From Ostrinia nubilalis (lineage: Eukaryota > Arthropoda > Insecta > Lepidoptera > Crambidae): a stretch of 64,000 bases of DNA. Within the stretch, counting starts at the first letter, position 1. Each line of letters starts with the position of its first letter. The DNA lies in assembly GCF_963855985.1 (NCBI RefSeq), contig NC_087092.1, positions 6,510,001 through 6,574,000 on the forward strand. The letters are read 5' to 3'. The position numbers and the translations under genes are program-made. The notes beneath the pieces were generated by a model. It had not been told where the DNA came from. It was given only the letters and a program-made list of their open reading frames with translations, and did not search any database. Shown here piece by piece: positions 18,438 to 32,090 of the stretch.

Positions 18438-21400
18438 TAAGCAAGATTTACTTTATAATAATATATTTTTCTGTATTCTTTTATTTACTTTTTACCTTTA
18501 ATGTATGGAAAACTTTACAATCAGTCTAAATTCATCTTACGTAGTTTATGACATATTTTTTTTGTAGGTAGGTAACAAGTGATATAAAACTGTAGCTAAA
18601 TCATTTTCGGAATGACATTAACCATTAATTTCCCAGCCAAGGTGTGGCTTTAATCGTTCCACGCAAGCGATTTTGTGATCGCTGTAAAATGACCGCCAAA
18701 GTATATACAGAGCAAGCAGAAAAATCATAAAACCCCAGATGGTGGCGCCAAACCGATTAAGCGGGGCGAAGATAAATTTTAACGAGTTATTTTAACGCTG
18801 GCGATCGCACTCAGTGGCCTACGCAGCTTGTGTCGATAGAAAAAATAAAACGAAACTCACCAAAACTCTGTTTAAATACGTGACTCCGTGATTTTTTTTA
18901 TTGCCGAATGTTTCGCGAAGTTTTAATGATAATGGCTTTTACAAACAGTCTTTCTAAAGTCGGGGGATTTATTTAAATGTCTAGTTCAGGGGTGGATTAG
19001 CATACCATGCAAGTTTTAGTGTTTTTATTGGTCATTAGCTCATTAAATCTTTGTTTATGATACTGTGAAATGTAAGTAGGTATTTTATTGACGCACAAAT
19101 GAAATGGTAAATCTTATTGAAGTTTCAATAAAAAAATGGAATCGCATATGGAAATTATTTTCAGGAAATCAATGATGTAAAATAAATTCCAGATACAATG
19201 ATGTTAATCAAAATTCGGAAGTTTAATAAAATGGTCAAACATTTTCAGAGAAGCGAAAGTAAAAAAAAAAACATTTCATTTTACACCTATTTTGAACTGG
19301 TCGGATTATATCAGATTCTACATATTTATTGCATAATATTTACCCACTAAAAAAGCTTCGACTCTCGGAAACCCAAATAGGTTAAAAAATATGTACCTAA
19401 TACATAAAATATTTCTTTGTAGGCATACATTTGTGAAGGTATACTAAATATATCTATGGAACTACTGACTCTAATCTGATAATACCTCCACTGATTGGAA
19501 GCTACACTTCCCAAGTGTCGTAGCCTTTTTGTTTCCGGAAAGTCCCTCTCCCAGGGGATAATTTTTTCAGTGACAGAACAGATATTCTATCAAGAAGCCG
19601 CAGGGAACGCAAATAAATGTGTAACATTTAAAACGTAATGATTACCATTAAGTAGGTATATTTATTGAAAGTATTTTTAGTGTAATTGTTGTGAAAAGCA
19701 GGTTTGGGGTATATTGACAGCGCGGTTGCAGGAAAATAAAGCGAATAATTATTAAAATAAGCTAGCGTTATGTCTAAAATGTGCTTAAATAAAACCAAAA
19801 GGTAATCAAAAAGTATAAACGAGCTATACTTACTTACTCGTAGAAAGATTGGTCCACCTATCAGTGCCAAACAGTCATAGTAACAAATATTCAAAAGTTT
19901 TTAAAATGAAATGGAATGGACCTAATAAAATTTGGCATTGAACCGAAGAAAAGAGTATACTCCTGCGCAAAAATGACAGCAAAACATCGATAGCAACGTG
20001 ACATTTTGATATGGAGCCATTTGCGTGATTACAATCGACGCAGTGGCGCACCCTCCTTAGTCGCGTTCGCCCTCCCCATCCTACAACTTCCCTTACGATA
20101 AAGATTGACATCGCCGCTTTTAAATTTCAAATTATCCTAAGTCAAACACCACAACACAAACCAAACTCCACCACCCCACCTACGAAATACGAACCATTTT
20201 CTTTCAACCGACCCGCGAATTTTAGCGTGTCATCGCAAGAAAAGATTGTAGGCGAAAGCACATTAGTGGGATATCACTACTGGTTGGAAAGAGCATGTTC
20301 GCTTTATGTATTCGAAGCGATGGCATCGACGTAAAGTCGATTACGTTAAATTTTATATTAAGCAAACAGTCAATACCGGTGCTATACGTCTTTAAAGCGG
20401 CCTTGACTTGAACACGATAGTTTATGCTCTCCTTACTAATGCAGTTTACATTTTGTATACTGCAGTGTAACCTATATTCCGGTAAGATATGAGTGACTTT
20501 ACTTATGCCGAAACAGTAACAAGAAAACTTTGTTTTTCAAAGATACTTCGCAAGATATTTCCAAATGTATTTCAATGGTAAAACTTCAAATAAATTTAGA
20601 ATACCCAGTTGGCAGGCACACACATGGGTGAGATTTTGTTTTTATGAAACTAAAACTATTACAAACTTATATCGCAAATGGTAATATCCAAGTTATTTCG
20701 TTATGATAGAAAATTGTTGCTGTTATTCCAATATCATTTGCAAATCGAAGTTGGTGGACTTAGATCTTTGACTAAATAATATTGATATTGAATTCATTCA
20801 ATTAAACAAACCTTAAGCTAATACTTCGCAATGCGAGAATATCAAGCACGTGGAAGGAATTACAAATCATATTCCAAATTTTAGTGCGACGGTATAGAAA
20901 CGACAAAGCAATACCTACCGCTCCCCCGCACACAATACCCACGTAATTAAATTTGCACATGCAATTTTGATTGCGAGAACGTTGCTTAAATGCCAATAAA
21001 ATACAACCCGGTTCACAGGAGGACAAGAAAGTTTAATGACGTGCACTCACTGCAAGCGGTAACTAAATTTATTTACGTGTAGACGAAACGTAAGTGTCGC
21101 CGGGCGTTAAGTGGGACCGCATCATTTGCTGTTCACTCAGCAACGCTCTCTAACTCCTCCTAATTGGAACGAATTTGGCTGCAGGTGCAACACTCGAGTT
21201 GGCTCAAGATTAGGGCGAGCTATTGCGAGCATATTCCAGCCCGTTCCCCTTGAAATATTCGATGTGCAACGCGCGACTGCGGCCGCCGCGCGCCGTCATC
21301 CACGTGCGCTCCCACTAACTTGAATTAAATTAAGAACAATATTTACCCGCGCTGAGATAAATGATATTGCACACTTACGCCAGACTTAATGTTAAGTGAC

Positions 21401-23584
21401 GACTTATGTGCCCACATTCTTAGCGACTACGGCGCGAGCGAGACAGTATACACGCCGCTTATTAAACGCGAAAGGGATGACGCTACAGAAAAAATGTTAA
21501 CGAACTGCATTCGTCACTAAATAATAGCGCAGTTCCGTGACACTTTTAATTGATACAGCTTTTAGGAAAAATGCAAACAAGATGCGACACGATCGGAAAA
21601 CACTTGACACAGATTGTTTGTAAAGTAGGGTTTGCTTTAACGCTCGGAGAGGCAAGCAGTAATGAAACCCGCAAGGGAGGCTCGACAAACGTCATTACTG
21701 GGGCACGCATAAATATGCAAGGCAGGTAACGCACATTTTCATGCGACGTCGCAAGAATTTTATCGCTCGTTTAATTCTGTGAGAAAAAAATGGGATTCTT
21801 TTCGAGTGTAACACGAGATAGGCAGCCGCGTGGGAACCGGCACACTGCCCTCTTTTGAGGCCTCGGGCCCGCACCTAAGTGCAGCCGAAGTATATTTTAT
21901 CCACTTTGTCAGATATTACTTTCTCTTAAATACCGTGGAAGCGCAAACGGTGGAGGAGACGTAATCTTATCCATCAGAGAGCCTTATTCGTTAGGCGTTA
22001 ATGTGGCCGCTTTGTGTGGTTAGACGCGCGGCTATTAACGTGTGTTTTATTCATCGCCCTTTTCCTTCAGTGTGTGTTACACGCTCAGTACAATTGCCAG
22101 GGACCTTAACGACATAGTTCTCTTTTCTTAATGCCCCTGTTAATTTTGTTAACATTTGTTTAAGTGTTGCTTTTGTTTATTTACTTGTGTTCAGGGACAA
22201 CTGTTGCTGTGTGCGCGATTTATCATTTGCGAGTTGGATTCTGGAGTAGATTATCTTAGTGGATAAAAGTAGCTTCCTAACAAGTTTGAATATCATTTTC
22301 CATAAGTCTCAAGAAGCCTTATTCAATAAAATACGTATCAAAACCTTCTATTTGCTTACAAGTCAACTTAGAGTCTAATCTATGTAGTTTATAATGCGAT
22401 TAGAATAACTTACAGACTGCTTTAGTGGACTAAGCCCGTTTTTCGAGCCAGTTAACAATTGACAGGAAAGATTAGGCAAGGTGCAAAGTTTAAGCTTATC
22501 AGGCGATTCGGGGCAGCACAAAAGCCGAGCCGGCATTAGCACAATGTGGCCGGTGGTCTCGCGAGGCGAAGATTACGCATCGTCCGAGCTGGCCCCAACG
22601 CTGATACAATGGCCCCAAAATAATCTGGATGAGTTCAGTAACTTGCATAGTTTACATATTATGTAATATTATTACAGCGTTAATCTAATGAAGACGAAGC
22701 CAAGCTAAATTCTGAAAAGTATACTTGAACTAGAAATACTTGTGTTTTTGGCCTCAACAGGCAAACATTGTTTGAGTACTGGCCCTAAACACTGATACAA
22801 TAGCCCCACAATAATAAAGATCAGCTCGGTATCTCACTTGGAAAGTTTAAACATAAATAATAAGATTAACTTCAAAATATTATGTTTATGAAACTTGCAG
22901 GTTAGGAAAGATAACGCACAGAGCAGGTACTAGCCGAAATTTTGCAAAAATAAAATAAAAATATTAGGGTTATTTAAAATTATTAGATTGGTGTCGTAAG
23001 ACATTAAATAATGATTTGATAACTGGCTGGCAAAGAGGTATCACACTGCGCACTGTCTACTGAAATAATATTTCTAAACAATTAAAAATACTTTAAAGTA
23101 AAGTAAGACTTTTCTATTTAAGTTGGCATTTAAATAAGTTAGTAACTCTGGACATTAAAAGTAAACTTTAAAGTATATTAAATAGACTAAAGTTTAAATC
23201 AACATAACGATCTCGTAGCTTTTAATTACCGTTTCCATGAAGCCAATTCAGAACATCATTACCCGTATCGGTTTTAGCATAATCGGGGAAATGTTCAGAT
23301 TTTGGTGTAGTTAAGGTATTCAAATTTGAAGCCCGCTTAGTTATTTGAATAATCGTGTAAATCAAATGCAAATTGTTTTTTCGCCATTCTGATACTCGAT
23401 TTGATTTGATTTTTAATACTTAAAGTATTTTAAAATATTGACGCCGTGAACCCTATCGATGAAACCCAAACAATAGATTTTCTATCATTTAGGGCTTTGT
23501 ATTGTGTCTAGTTTCTTGCGGAGAAGACTTTTATGCAATAAATGTATCAAAACTCTATTATCTAAAGAAAAAAAGTTCAATTTG

Positions 23585-23645
23585 CAATTGAAATGTAAAT
23601 ACCCAAAATTGTGCAAATAAATATTTTAATTTGAATTTGAATTTG
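23585..23645 (+). mobile_element. Probable LINE or SINE 3' tail
   Basis: TTGTGCAAATAAATATTTTAA is followed by a (TTTGAA)n run. This resembles 3' ends of lepidopteran LINEs of the CR1/Jockey type. No coding part is recognised upstream. Confidence 0.35.
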
Positions 23646-24428
23646 GCTACTTGCAAATTCAACTGTTCCGCCTATTATCTCTGACCCCTAATACATGTTC
23701 CTCAATCGTAAACAACGTCCCAGGTTGACCATTCCAATTCCCCGATCAAAACGAAGGTCCACAGTAAATTTTAGAAACGGCAATCCGTAGCGTCAAGACA
23801 ATAAAGCATTGATTCGCTGATTACTCAAAGGCTCATCCAGCAAACAGAACTGAGCAGACAGACATCCATGGAATATTTGCAGTCAAAACAGACTTAGGAG
23901 CTGCACTCTGCGGATGTCACTCCACTTCTGTATTATTTATTAACTCCAACGAGCATCCGATGTTACTTTATTCCATTGTGAAACTGTATCCCGGCTCCTG
24001 ATGTCCAGGGTCGAAGTTTGGACTGACGCGACTGGGAAACTTTCCGTGCATAGAATGAATGCCTGTCAGCCAAACGTAAACATGGAGATACTTGGTATTA
24101 TTTACCCGGATTGCGGATGCGGTCCGCTAACGTCGACAAATTTAAAAATATTTAAATTTTTTGTCAAACAACCGGCCCGCTACGAACCCGAAGTTTCGAC
24201 TGCTTTAACTGAATAATAAAGTATCTCAATTATCCGGAGCATCTGAGTTGGAAAATATTCGTGAATAAAACTATTTTGTTTATCCTACATAGATATTAAT
24301 GTAGGAAACTTTCGGCAGACACGTCAAACTTATGATTTTGACATTAATATAGTAATTTTGGAACAAAAATGTGTACTCTCACTTTTGTTGATTGTACGTA
24401 ATGTACCTAGGTAGTATTGAAACTTAGT

Positions 24429-24560
24429 ACATCATCATCATCATCATCATCATCAGACCTTTACAGTCCACTGCTGTACTATGAGCCTCCTCCACTATAG
24501 AAAAGGTTTTTGCTTTAATCCCCACGCTTGGCAGGCGGGTAGGTACTAAGTACATAATAT
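24429..24560 (-). mobile_element. RTE-derived short element with (GAT)n tail
   Basis: On the minus strand the sequence runs from GCCTGCCAAGCGTGGGGATT through TACAGCAGTGGACTGTAAAGG into (GAT)n, shown on the plus strand as (ATC)n at 24430-24454. The CAGCAGTGGAC...(GAT)n end is the RTE type. Near-matching flanks ACTTAGTACAT and ACTAAGTACAT (one mismatch) look like target duplications. Confidence 0.65.
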
Positions 24561-27500
24561 GAACTAATTTTATCAAATTGTAGATAAAAATTTAATGTCC
24601 ATTCATCCACTATAAACGCTTAAGAAAATGAAATGAAGTGTGAAAAATATGTAAGAATGTTCACATAATAAATGTTATTTAATTTACTAGCATCCGCTGC
24701 ATTATCCTTTATCCTGCCGTTATATAACCCTGTTCCACGATAATAATATAATAAGAAAACCAGTCACAAATTCGTGCCAGTGGCTCGGCAAAGTAGGCAA
24801 TGTTATTCAGTATCCCGGTGCAAGTAAAGGACTATATTAAGCATTCCTGTGCCCAATCTCTTCAGGTGAGCCCGAACCATGAACTTCAACTTATTATTTC
24901 AGCCCACCTCCTGTTTTTGTGCCCGCGCCTCTAAACTTATACATATGTAACATATTTAATCCTTTTATTAAATTCCCCCAGCTTTTTGTCTTGAAAAATA
25001 TCCAATTTATTTCTGTCTTGCTACTTTTTTTCTGAATTACAGCAGCTGTAATTAGAATGCTTCACTTTTACGGGTTTTGTTTTTGATTAACGTTTTCAAA
25101 TGAGTTTTACTTACTCACGCGTACAAAAGCTTCTTTATAGAAGCTTTTAAATTGCCTTTTAAAGAGCTTTTACTTTTATGAATTACCTAGACTTTGTAGT
25201 CTATAACAATAAACAATTGAATGCATCAATGGAACGAATAACGTTTAAAATTAATAATCGAATAGCCAAAGAATTCCATTTATCGCTGGCCAGCTTTAAA
25301 AATAAACAAGCAATAATATCCAGCAAACATTACCAGCAATCAGTCGCATAATAGCCTGCGTGGGTCCTTTATACCGCTGGACAATTTTTATCTCTCGATA
25401 AAAAGCACGTCCCGCAGTCTGTACATCATTAATGAACTCGTTATAACGTTAATTGTGCCACAATCGGGGCCGAGGCGTGCCATTAAAACGACATCAAAAA
25501 TGCATGTACACTATTTAAAGATTCCCATTCCCGCGGCCGATACTCGAAAGCGACTGCCCTCTCGCCCATTAAAACAGATTACGGCAGAAAAAATCAACGC
25601 GCTCTAGGCGTTATGAGTTAATTTTGGAAGAATAACGCCAGCGCGGTTAGCGTTTGCCTTTATTTGGCGTTCCGGCCACTCGGTTTGTTTAAACGGGTAA
25701 TCCAGCGAAAAACAAGCAAGTCCACATTATGTAGTGGCAGCACAAATGTGTGTTTTCGCTTGTCGGAACGTAATCGTACGGCTATAAAAATCACTTAGCG
25801 CGGAGTAGCCACTTTAGACGTTACCCTAACCGCTAACTACGACGGTATTACGTAACGACTGTTTACTTTGGACGAGATTTAATAATTTGAGATTAGCTTT
25901 TATATTTTTGCAACATGTGGGCGACTACTTTTATTAAAGTTTTGCCGCATTGTTACTTGTCATTGGCGCAAAATGGAGGAATATGTTGTGGGTTGGAGTA
26001 CCTAGACTGACAATGAAGGAATCTTTTAATAAAGCATACTTGTAAAACCACTTATAATGAGAACTTGGTAATACTTATTAATGAATCACTCTATATTTAC
26101 GACGTAACGTTAAATTCACGAGTTCGGACAGAAACTTTTCAAAATTCGAAAGCTGAAATTCTCACAACACACACTCAGAAGAAAACACGCTTAATTTTAA
26201 AAGGAAAAAACTCCGGCATGTGCATTCCAAGCACGGCTGTCCTAAACGTGTTTACAAGTTATGCAATAATTCAAATAGCGCACTACGGAAAATTTATGCT
26301 TGCGCACGGTAACACACTTCAATTGCTGCATTGGAAAGCATTTTATATCCGCGGACGGCCGGCACTGTACTTCGTATTGCTGAAAAATCTGTTATCGAAT
26401 AATCGATAGTTTGCACACAGTATCCCTAGCGATATTGATGTTTTAAAAATAGTGTCGATTTGTTGGGTGCAGTTTAGAAATAGCCCTCGTTGAAACGGTA
26501 GCAAATGAATTTAAAAAAATCGTCGGTAACTTTGGTTAACTTTACAATAGAGGCCCAGAAAACTTGGATGTCGTAGCTTAGTGACTCAGGCCACTTTAGT
26601 ACAAAAATAGAAAAGAAAAGTACCTATCTGAAAAGTGGATCAAGATCCTTATGACCTATTTGTAGAAACTACGAATAAAATTAGGAACTTTGCATTGAAA
26701 AGAAGGTGAAATTCAAAACTATAACACTATTAATAATTCTGGCCAGAAATTGAGTAAGAAATTTCTCGATTTGGAAACAGCGTCGATATTATCTGGACAA
26801 TCGATTTCCGAACAGCACTGCTCGTATTTTCGGATTCAGCCAGAACGGCGGACGTGTTAGGTGGCAATATGAATTTATGATCATGGCATATTAAACGTAT
26901 TTAACTCGAGCGCGGTCGGGATGCGCGACGAAATCTAATCAAGCGTTTTTACGGTTCAGTGGACGACGCTCCCAAACAGGTAGTTTTATGATAACTGTAG
27001 ATTTGCGATTCTTTGTCTTTTCGCATATTTTATGCGATAAATTTCGTTTGGCACAAATACCTATTTTCTAAATGTTTTATGGTTTTAGTTTTAATTTTGG
27101 TTTTAAGTTATGTTTATGGCTACGTCACTTTTCCATCGTCGCTGTATGAGTAAGATGTCATAAGCCCCTGGTATCCAAAGCTCTGACTGAATCATAACCT
27201 ACATGAAAAAAATTCAAGCATATCGTTCTTTACGACATTGTTTTATTTGCCCAAAAACAGATATTAAAGCTCTTATATTAAACAGATCTTGGTAACTCCA
27301 AAAAATATATCCACATGAAATTGGGAAGCGTTTTACAAACTTTATATCCGACGCTGTTAAACTAAAATAGGCGTGTTTTGTTAAAAATACGGACACAATT
27401 AATTTCCCCGAGTTCCCCGCTGTCTCATCATTGGGTAGAATTTAAGAGTCATCCGGGTTCCAGGGTGACAAAGGCCTCCCATGTACGGCAAAAGGAATTT

Positions 27501-29951
27501 TTAATTGGCCTCCAAAAATGTCCATAGAACTTAGCACAAAAACCCTCTTGCCGGATTTGCGGACATTTAACTAAATATGAAAATATTTTTAAAATACGCC
27601 ACCCGAAATTTTTCAGTGAAAGCACATAAGGCAATTTTTTATTTCTTAGATTGCTATTAAAATTGCTATTGAAATAATTTAGGATATATGAAAGGATTTT
27701 TGGTCACTAGCGAGATATGAACCCACAACTGATGCTGAGGTCCTGAACGCAAACCACCAAATACGTCATAGACATCCTTCAGAAAGTTATAATGAAAGGG
27801 TTTATTAGAATAAAATGTTTAACATAATAATATAGAAAGAATAACTTTTTAGCGCCTAATTGTTGCGTGCTGACATTTACATGTTTCACACATTTGATTT
27901 GTGTGACTTTAAAAATAACCCGAATTGTTATAACGAAACCTTTTCGCAGCTCAATTTTAGGCCTACGCTCGCTCGATACAAACTTTGGCCGGAATGTTTA
28001 TTCGATTTGTTACCTATTTTGACGAATCGAAAAACAAAAATCGCCGCTATTCATTTCCGCGCAAAACAATTTCATCCGAACAAGAAACTTTTTTTTTATT
28101 TAGGCACGCCAATTTATTATGTTCATTGTCCATTTGCCTTGGCTTCATGTGTGTAACGAACGAATAGGTCAACTGTTGCGAATGTTTTATTGTAACAACA
28201 AAAATAGGGCAAACTACTCGTATATTGATAAACCGAACGGTTCCGTATCCAGCCAGAATAGCGCTGTTATTTATATAACTGGCCATTTATGTAGATAATA
28301 ATCATTTTTATATCTGTGTATTCGAGACACATTACGAGTTCTCGGGGCTTGGGGAGACAGAGAAAAAGTCGATTACTATCGTTGGCCACGAAATAATCCA
28401 GATAAATTACAACTCGGATTGTTGTTTACTTTGATTAAATTGTAGTCGACTGAGCGAGATTAGCCGAAGGCTCACAAATCGACCGAGAGAGATTCTCTCG
28501 ATTTACATAAAACGAACGCGGAAGATCGCGATAGTGCTTATTTTCAGTGCTTTTATAGGTCTGATTCTTTTATAATAGTCATTTGAATGGTTCTTGAATA
28601 ACTACTACTTACATTTGAAATTAAACTTGATATTTACATACATCTCTCAATTAGGTAAAGTAGAGTGGGTAATAAGTTTAGCTCTACACCAGAAATTCGC
28701 AAGATCAATTCCCAAATAGGGCAAAAAAGTAATAAAAACATATTATATTAATTCCAATTTTAGTTCAGAGATAATAAGAAACATCCTGGCTTTATATCAT
28801 TGACAGCTTATAAGATCTAATACTAAGGCTGTAAAAGCCCACACGAATGAAGAACAAAATTAATTCCTTTGACACACGTATAATTTTTTGATGATATCAA
28901 ATCTACTACCTAACCATTTCAAAGGGTAGTGGGTAAATAACAATAAAACAACAAACATTAGTAATCCCACTCCCACCACAAACCTCTAAGCGTGAAAGTT
29001 AATCGCATGTCTTTACGTCATAAATTGTGCACATTTTTCGGGAGTATGCCTGAACATAATAGCTCCCATCAATATTTATAGGGATATTTACGATTACACT
29101 ACTGAGTGGGGCACATGCAGTATCTTTTGTGTGGTAGTCAACATTTCAAATGAATGCTTCGCGATATTTGGTGCCTTTGGTCGTATAAAAGCTGTATAAG
29201 GACAAAGATTGTGAAACAATTATTTATAATACATAAGTGGACAAACAATGTATTTTTAATAGAAATGTCTCTTCCAAGTGCTTGCTACTTTATTTAATTT
29301 AGAATCATTCGCTGTTTTGACCAATTACATTTCAAAAACTTTAAGCTACTAAAGAAATATATGAAAATAATATAAATTCTTCAGTAAACAATTGCAATAC
29401 TAAAGAAGAAAGAATGTAATAATTGTTTTCCAATGTACTCTATCTCCGCCCTTCCACTGCTAAACTTTACCCATTTATATTTTATTAAGAGGAAATATTA
29501 TTGAAACTTATTTAGTTCTTCATTCAACTTTGTTCCAAGGCTTATCGATTTGAAAAGCTTGAAACAAGTACGGAGTAAGAAAAAATACTTTCCTTAGAGT
29601 TCTTACAAGTCACTACATTATACTTATTTTTATTGAAAAATATCACCTAATACAACTAATACCTACAACGTGCCAGAGTATTATTTATCATGATTTGTTG
29701 CATTCATTTCTTCCTCTTAAATTGGTGCCTAAAAAGACCAAAATGCAGTTCGGACTTATAGACTTATGACGGTCTCGGAAACTTGTTTTCAGCCATGTTT
29801 AATTTTTTTACTAAAAAAGTGATTTTTGAGATGCCTACTACTTACCTGCATTATGATTGAAACTTTATCAGCGTTAGTATTTAACGTTGTATCACGTAAT
29901 AAATAATACTTCTAATTAGTAAGAGACAGTCAACTTTGGTTCTGTTAAATG

Positions 29952-30115
29952 TAGTTCTTGCAACCCACGAAGGCGAGTGAGCTTTACTTGTGTGTGTATG
30001 TGTATATGCACAATAACAATTAGTCTAATGTTTATATAAAAACTTTTGAAAAAACGAACAATAGCGAGCCACCACAAATGTAAAACTCACTCGCATTCGT
30101 GAATTATAATAACTA
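29952..30115. mobile_element. MITE, family A copy 1
   Basis: Inverted ends TAGTTCTTGCAACCCACGAA on the left and TAGTTATTATAATTCACGAA on the right are followed inside by GGCGAGTGAGCTTTACTTGTG-like sequence. A TA duplication is possible at the borders. A second copy lies at 30446-30588. Confidence 0.75.
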
Positions 30116-30445
30116 TACCCGCATTTCTGTCGAATAACTGGATAAACAAAAAATCCTGAATAGGTACCATTGACATATCCTGGATGTGACACAATGGACG
30201 CAAAATGTCTCCTCTCGTTCCGTATAAATGACATTTACGGTCCTGCATTAATAAATCACGTCGACTCTTAAAATATAGTCGGAAAATTTTTGGAAAAATT
30301 AAAATTTTCACTTCCGCGGGAAATGTTCGGTGTTTTATGCGGTTTCATATTGGTGCCGCTGTTACTGTTGGTATGCGAGAATTGGTTGCGAACAGTTATG
30401 ACCGGTTAAAGTGAATATTTTTCAGATTACCTATATTACCTAGTA

Positions 30446-30588
30446 TAGTTCTTGCAACTCACGAAGGCGGGTGAGCTTTACTTGTGTGTGTACGTGTACA
30501 TAGTGATCTATCAAAACTTTTGAAAAAGAAACAGTAGCGAGCCACCACACATGTAAAGCTCACTCGCCGTCGTGAATTGCATCAACTA
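30446..30588. mobile_element. MITE, family A copy 2
   Basis: It has the same ends and core as the copy at 29952-30115: GCAACTCACGAAGGCGGGTG on the left, and GAGCCACCACACATG with AAAGCTCACTCGCCG on the right. The interiors differ by small indels. TA flanks are plausible as the target duplication. Confidence 0.75.
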
Positions 30589-31180
30589 TAGCAAACTATA
30601 CAAAGCGGCTTATGAATATACCGCTTCTACTTTTAAACCTCCGAAGTTGGTGAAGATTTATATTGACTAGATAAAACTAACAGCACACAAAAATCACATT
30701 TTGAGGGATTAATAGAGGCTAACAAATGCAATTTTAGAGTAATATTAATATTTTCTTAGTCACTCATTTATTCTTCTCTTGTTTTCTAAAGCGATTTTTT
30801 CTTTTTCTTTCTTTCAAAATAATTATTTTCTAAAGCTTGGCTCTAGGCGAGTTTGCCTCTTATTCTAATCACGATCGAGTGAATAGAAACTTTCGCATGA
30901 ATCATAATATTTAAAAAAATATGCTGCACTTCATGGTTTTCCCACCCCTTCACCGCTACGGAAGCATGTTGGGACACAAATGTTGGTTACTTTTTAGTTC
31001 CACGTCGGTAATGTGGTTGAAAGTGACCCGTCGGAAATTGGTAGCCTGTCCCGGTTGCCGGTTGCCGCTGCACTGACAACCTTTTTAACTTGGTGGCTTT
31101 TAATTTTGTTGCGTCACAATTAAAATTAAGTGCATTTTTTGACAGAGCTAAATAATTATGTCTAATAACATTAAGGCTTG

Positions 31181-31257
31181 TCGCACCACCTAACTTTGAC
31201 CGTAAGTATAACGATAACTGATTTTTGACGTTTGTCAAGTTAAAATAAGATGGTGCT
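31181..31257. mobile_element. MITE fragment, family B copy 1
   Basis: GCACCACCTAACTTTGACCG at the left is related to AGATGGTGCT (inverted) at the right. The interior (AACGATAACTG, TTTGACGTTTGTCAAG) matches the copy at 34475-34573. Confidence 0.55.
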
Positions 31258-32005
31258 TTATGACGTTACCCCATATTCGTTTTTAAAAACAATAGTTTCA
31301 TTTATATCATTTACATACTCACTACAAAGATAACACATTTAAAAAGTAATCAGTAATGATTCCTTCAAAATAAACAAAAGAATTTCCCTTTAAAAAGATC
31401 GCAAACAATTAACGTTCAATCTCCTCAATTAAACAGACGTGAACATACGTAATGACGTAATTAAATCATGTTTACATCTCTATTCATGAGCGGTTTCGTT
31501 TTTACAAATTCCGTACGACATTCAGGCTGCGAATTAAAATTGTAAATGACGTAGTTCACGTAAACAAAAATTACGTGTTAAAATATTAAAACCAACCCTG
31601 ATTTAACCGTTTATGTGCGTTGTAAAGGCCATTCGGGCAGCGAGGGTGGAATTTATGTCATTTGGGATGTGTCAATAAACTGTGAAGGATCCGAATTCGT
31701 AGTAAATGTCATGATCGTGTCGAAATCTTTGATGTTTTATACCTTAGAATTGCGTCTACTACTCGTATACCTGAAACATTTATGCTCTACAAAAATACTC
31801 ATATTTTTGTAAACAAATTTTTGCTACCTAGTTCCATCTAACACCAAAAGATGGCGCTGCCAGTAATGTAGATGGCGGCGCTGGGAATGTCGTATGACCA
31901 ATTTAGATAAAAATGTTTTCAAAAAATATTTTTTGTTACTGTTATAAAAATACATCTATCGAGCCTCTTTATTGTTTTAGATTATGTAAAAACCATGATA
32001 CTGAC

Positions 32006-32090
32006 CTTTTTGCCATCTAATTCGTGAGTTCCTTGAGCTAATACTTTGTCTACGCTAGATGGGTCGCCGAATGTGATAAAGCCAAAGCCC
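32006..32090 (-). CDS. Rbp6: Rbp6 (Musashi family) exon: C-terminal half of RRM1 with RNP1
   Basis: On the minus strand a good pyrimidine tract and acceptor (TTTCTTTGTTTCAG) precede 85 bp that end at the donor AAG|GTCAGT. The first G completes an Arg codon from the previous exon. Then GFGFITF is the RNP1 motif of RRM1, followed by [21 protein letters not shown]. This matches Rbp6 and Musashi, which read RGFGFVTF ... THELDGKK. The exon ends in phase 0 and continues in frame into the linker exon at 14156-14197. RNP1 aromatic residues stack on bases of the target mRNA. The upstream exon with the start of RRM1 was not found in the window. Confidence 0.92.

Larger units (their letters stand above)
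14198..32005 (-). other. Rbp6: Rbp6 intron, 17.8 kb, between the RRM1 and linker exons
   Basis: The donor GTCAGT at 32000-32005 and the acceptor CAG at 14198-14200 (minus strand) join two exons in the same phase. Recognisable contents are listed separately: the TIR transposon with RTE copy (14287-16579), LINE tails near 18.4, 23.6 and 24.5 kb, and MITEs near 30 and 31.2 kb. The remaining long stretches (16584-18352, 18438-23580, 24546-29951, 30589-31180 and 31258-32005) show no convincing gene or repeat. The short frames there are not supported by any recognised domain. Confidence 0.85.

Noticed and set aside
24430..24454. (ATC)n run as a CRISPR or satellite array
   Set aside because: It is the (GAT)n tail of an RTE-type LINE on the minus strand.
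26065..26409. 114-codon plus-strand frame in intron
   Set aside because: No domain, no good start context and AT-rich codon use like the neighbouring non-coding DNA.
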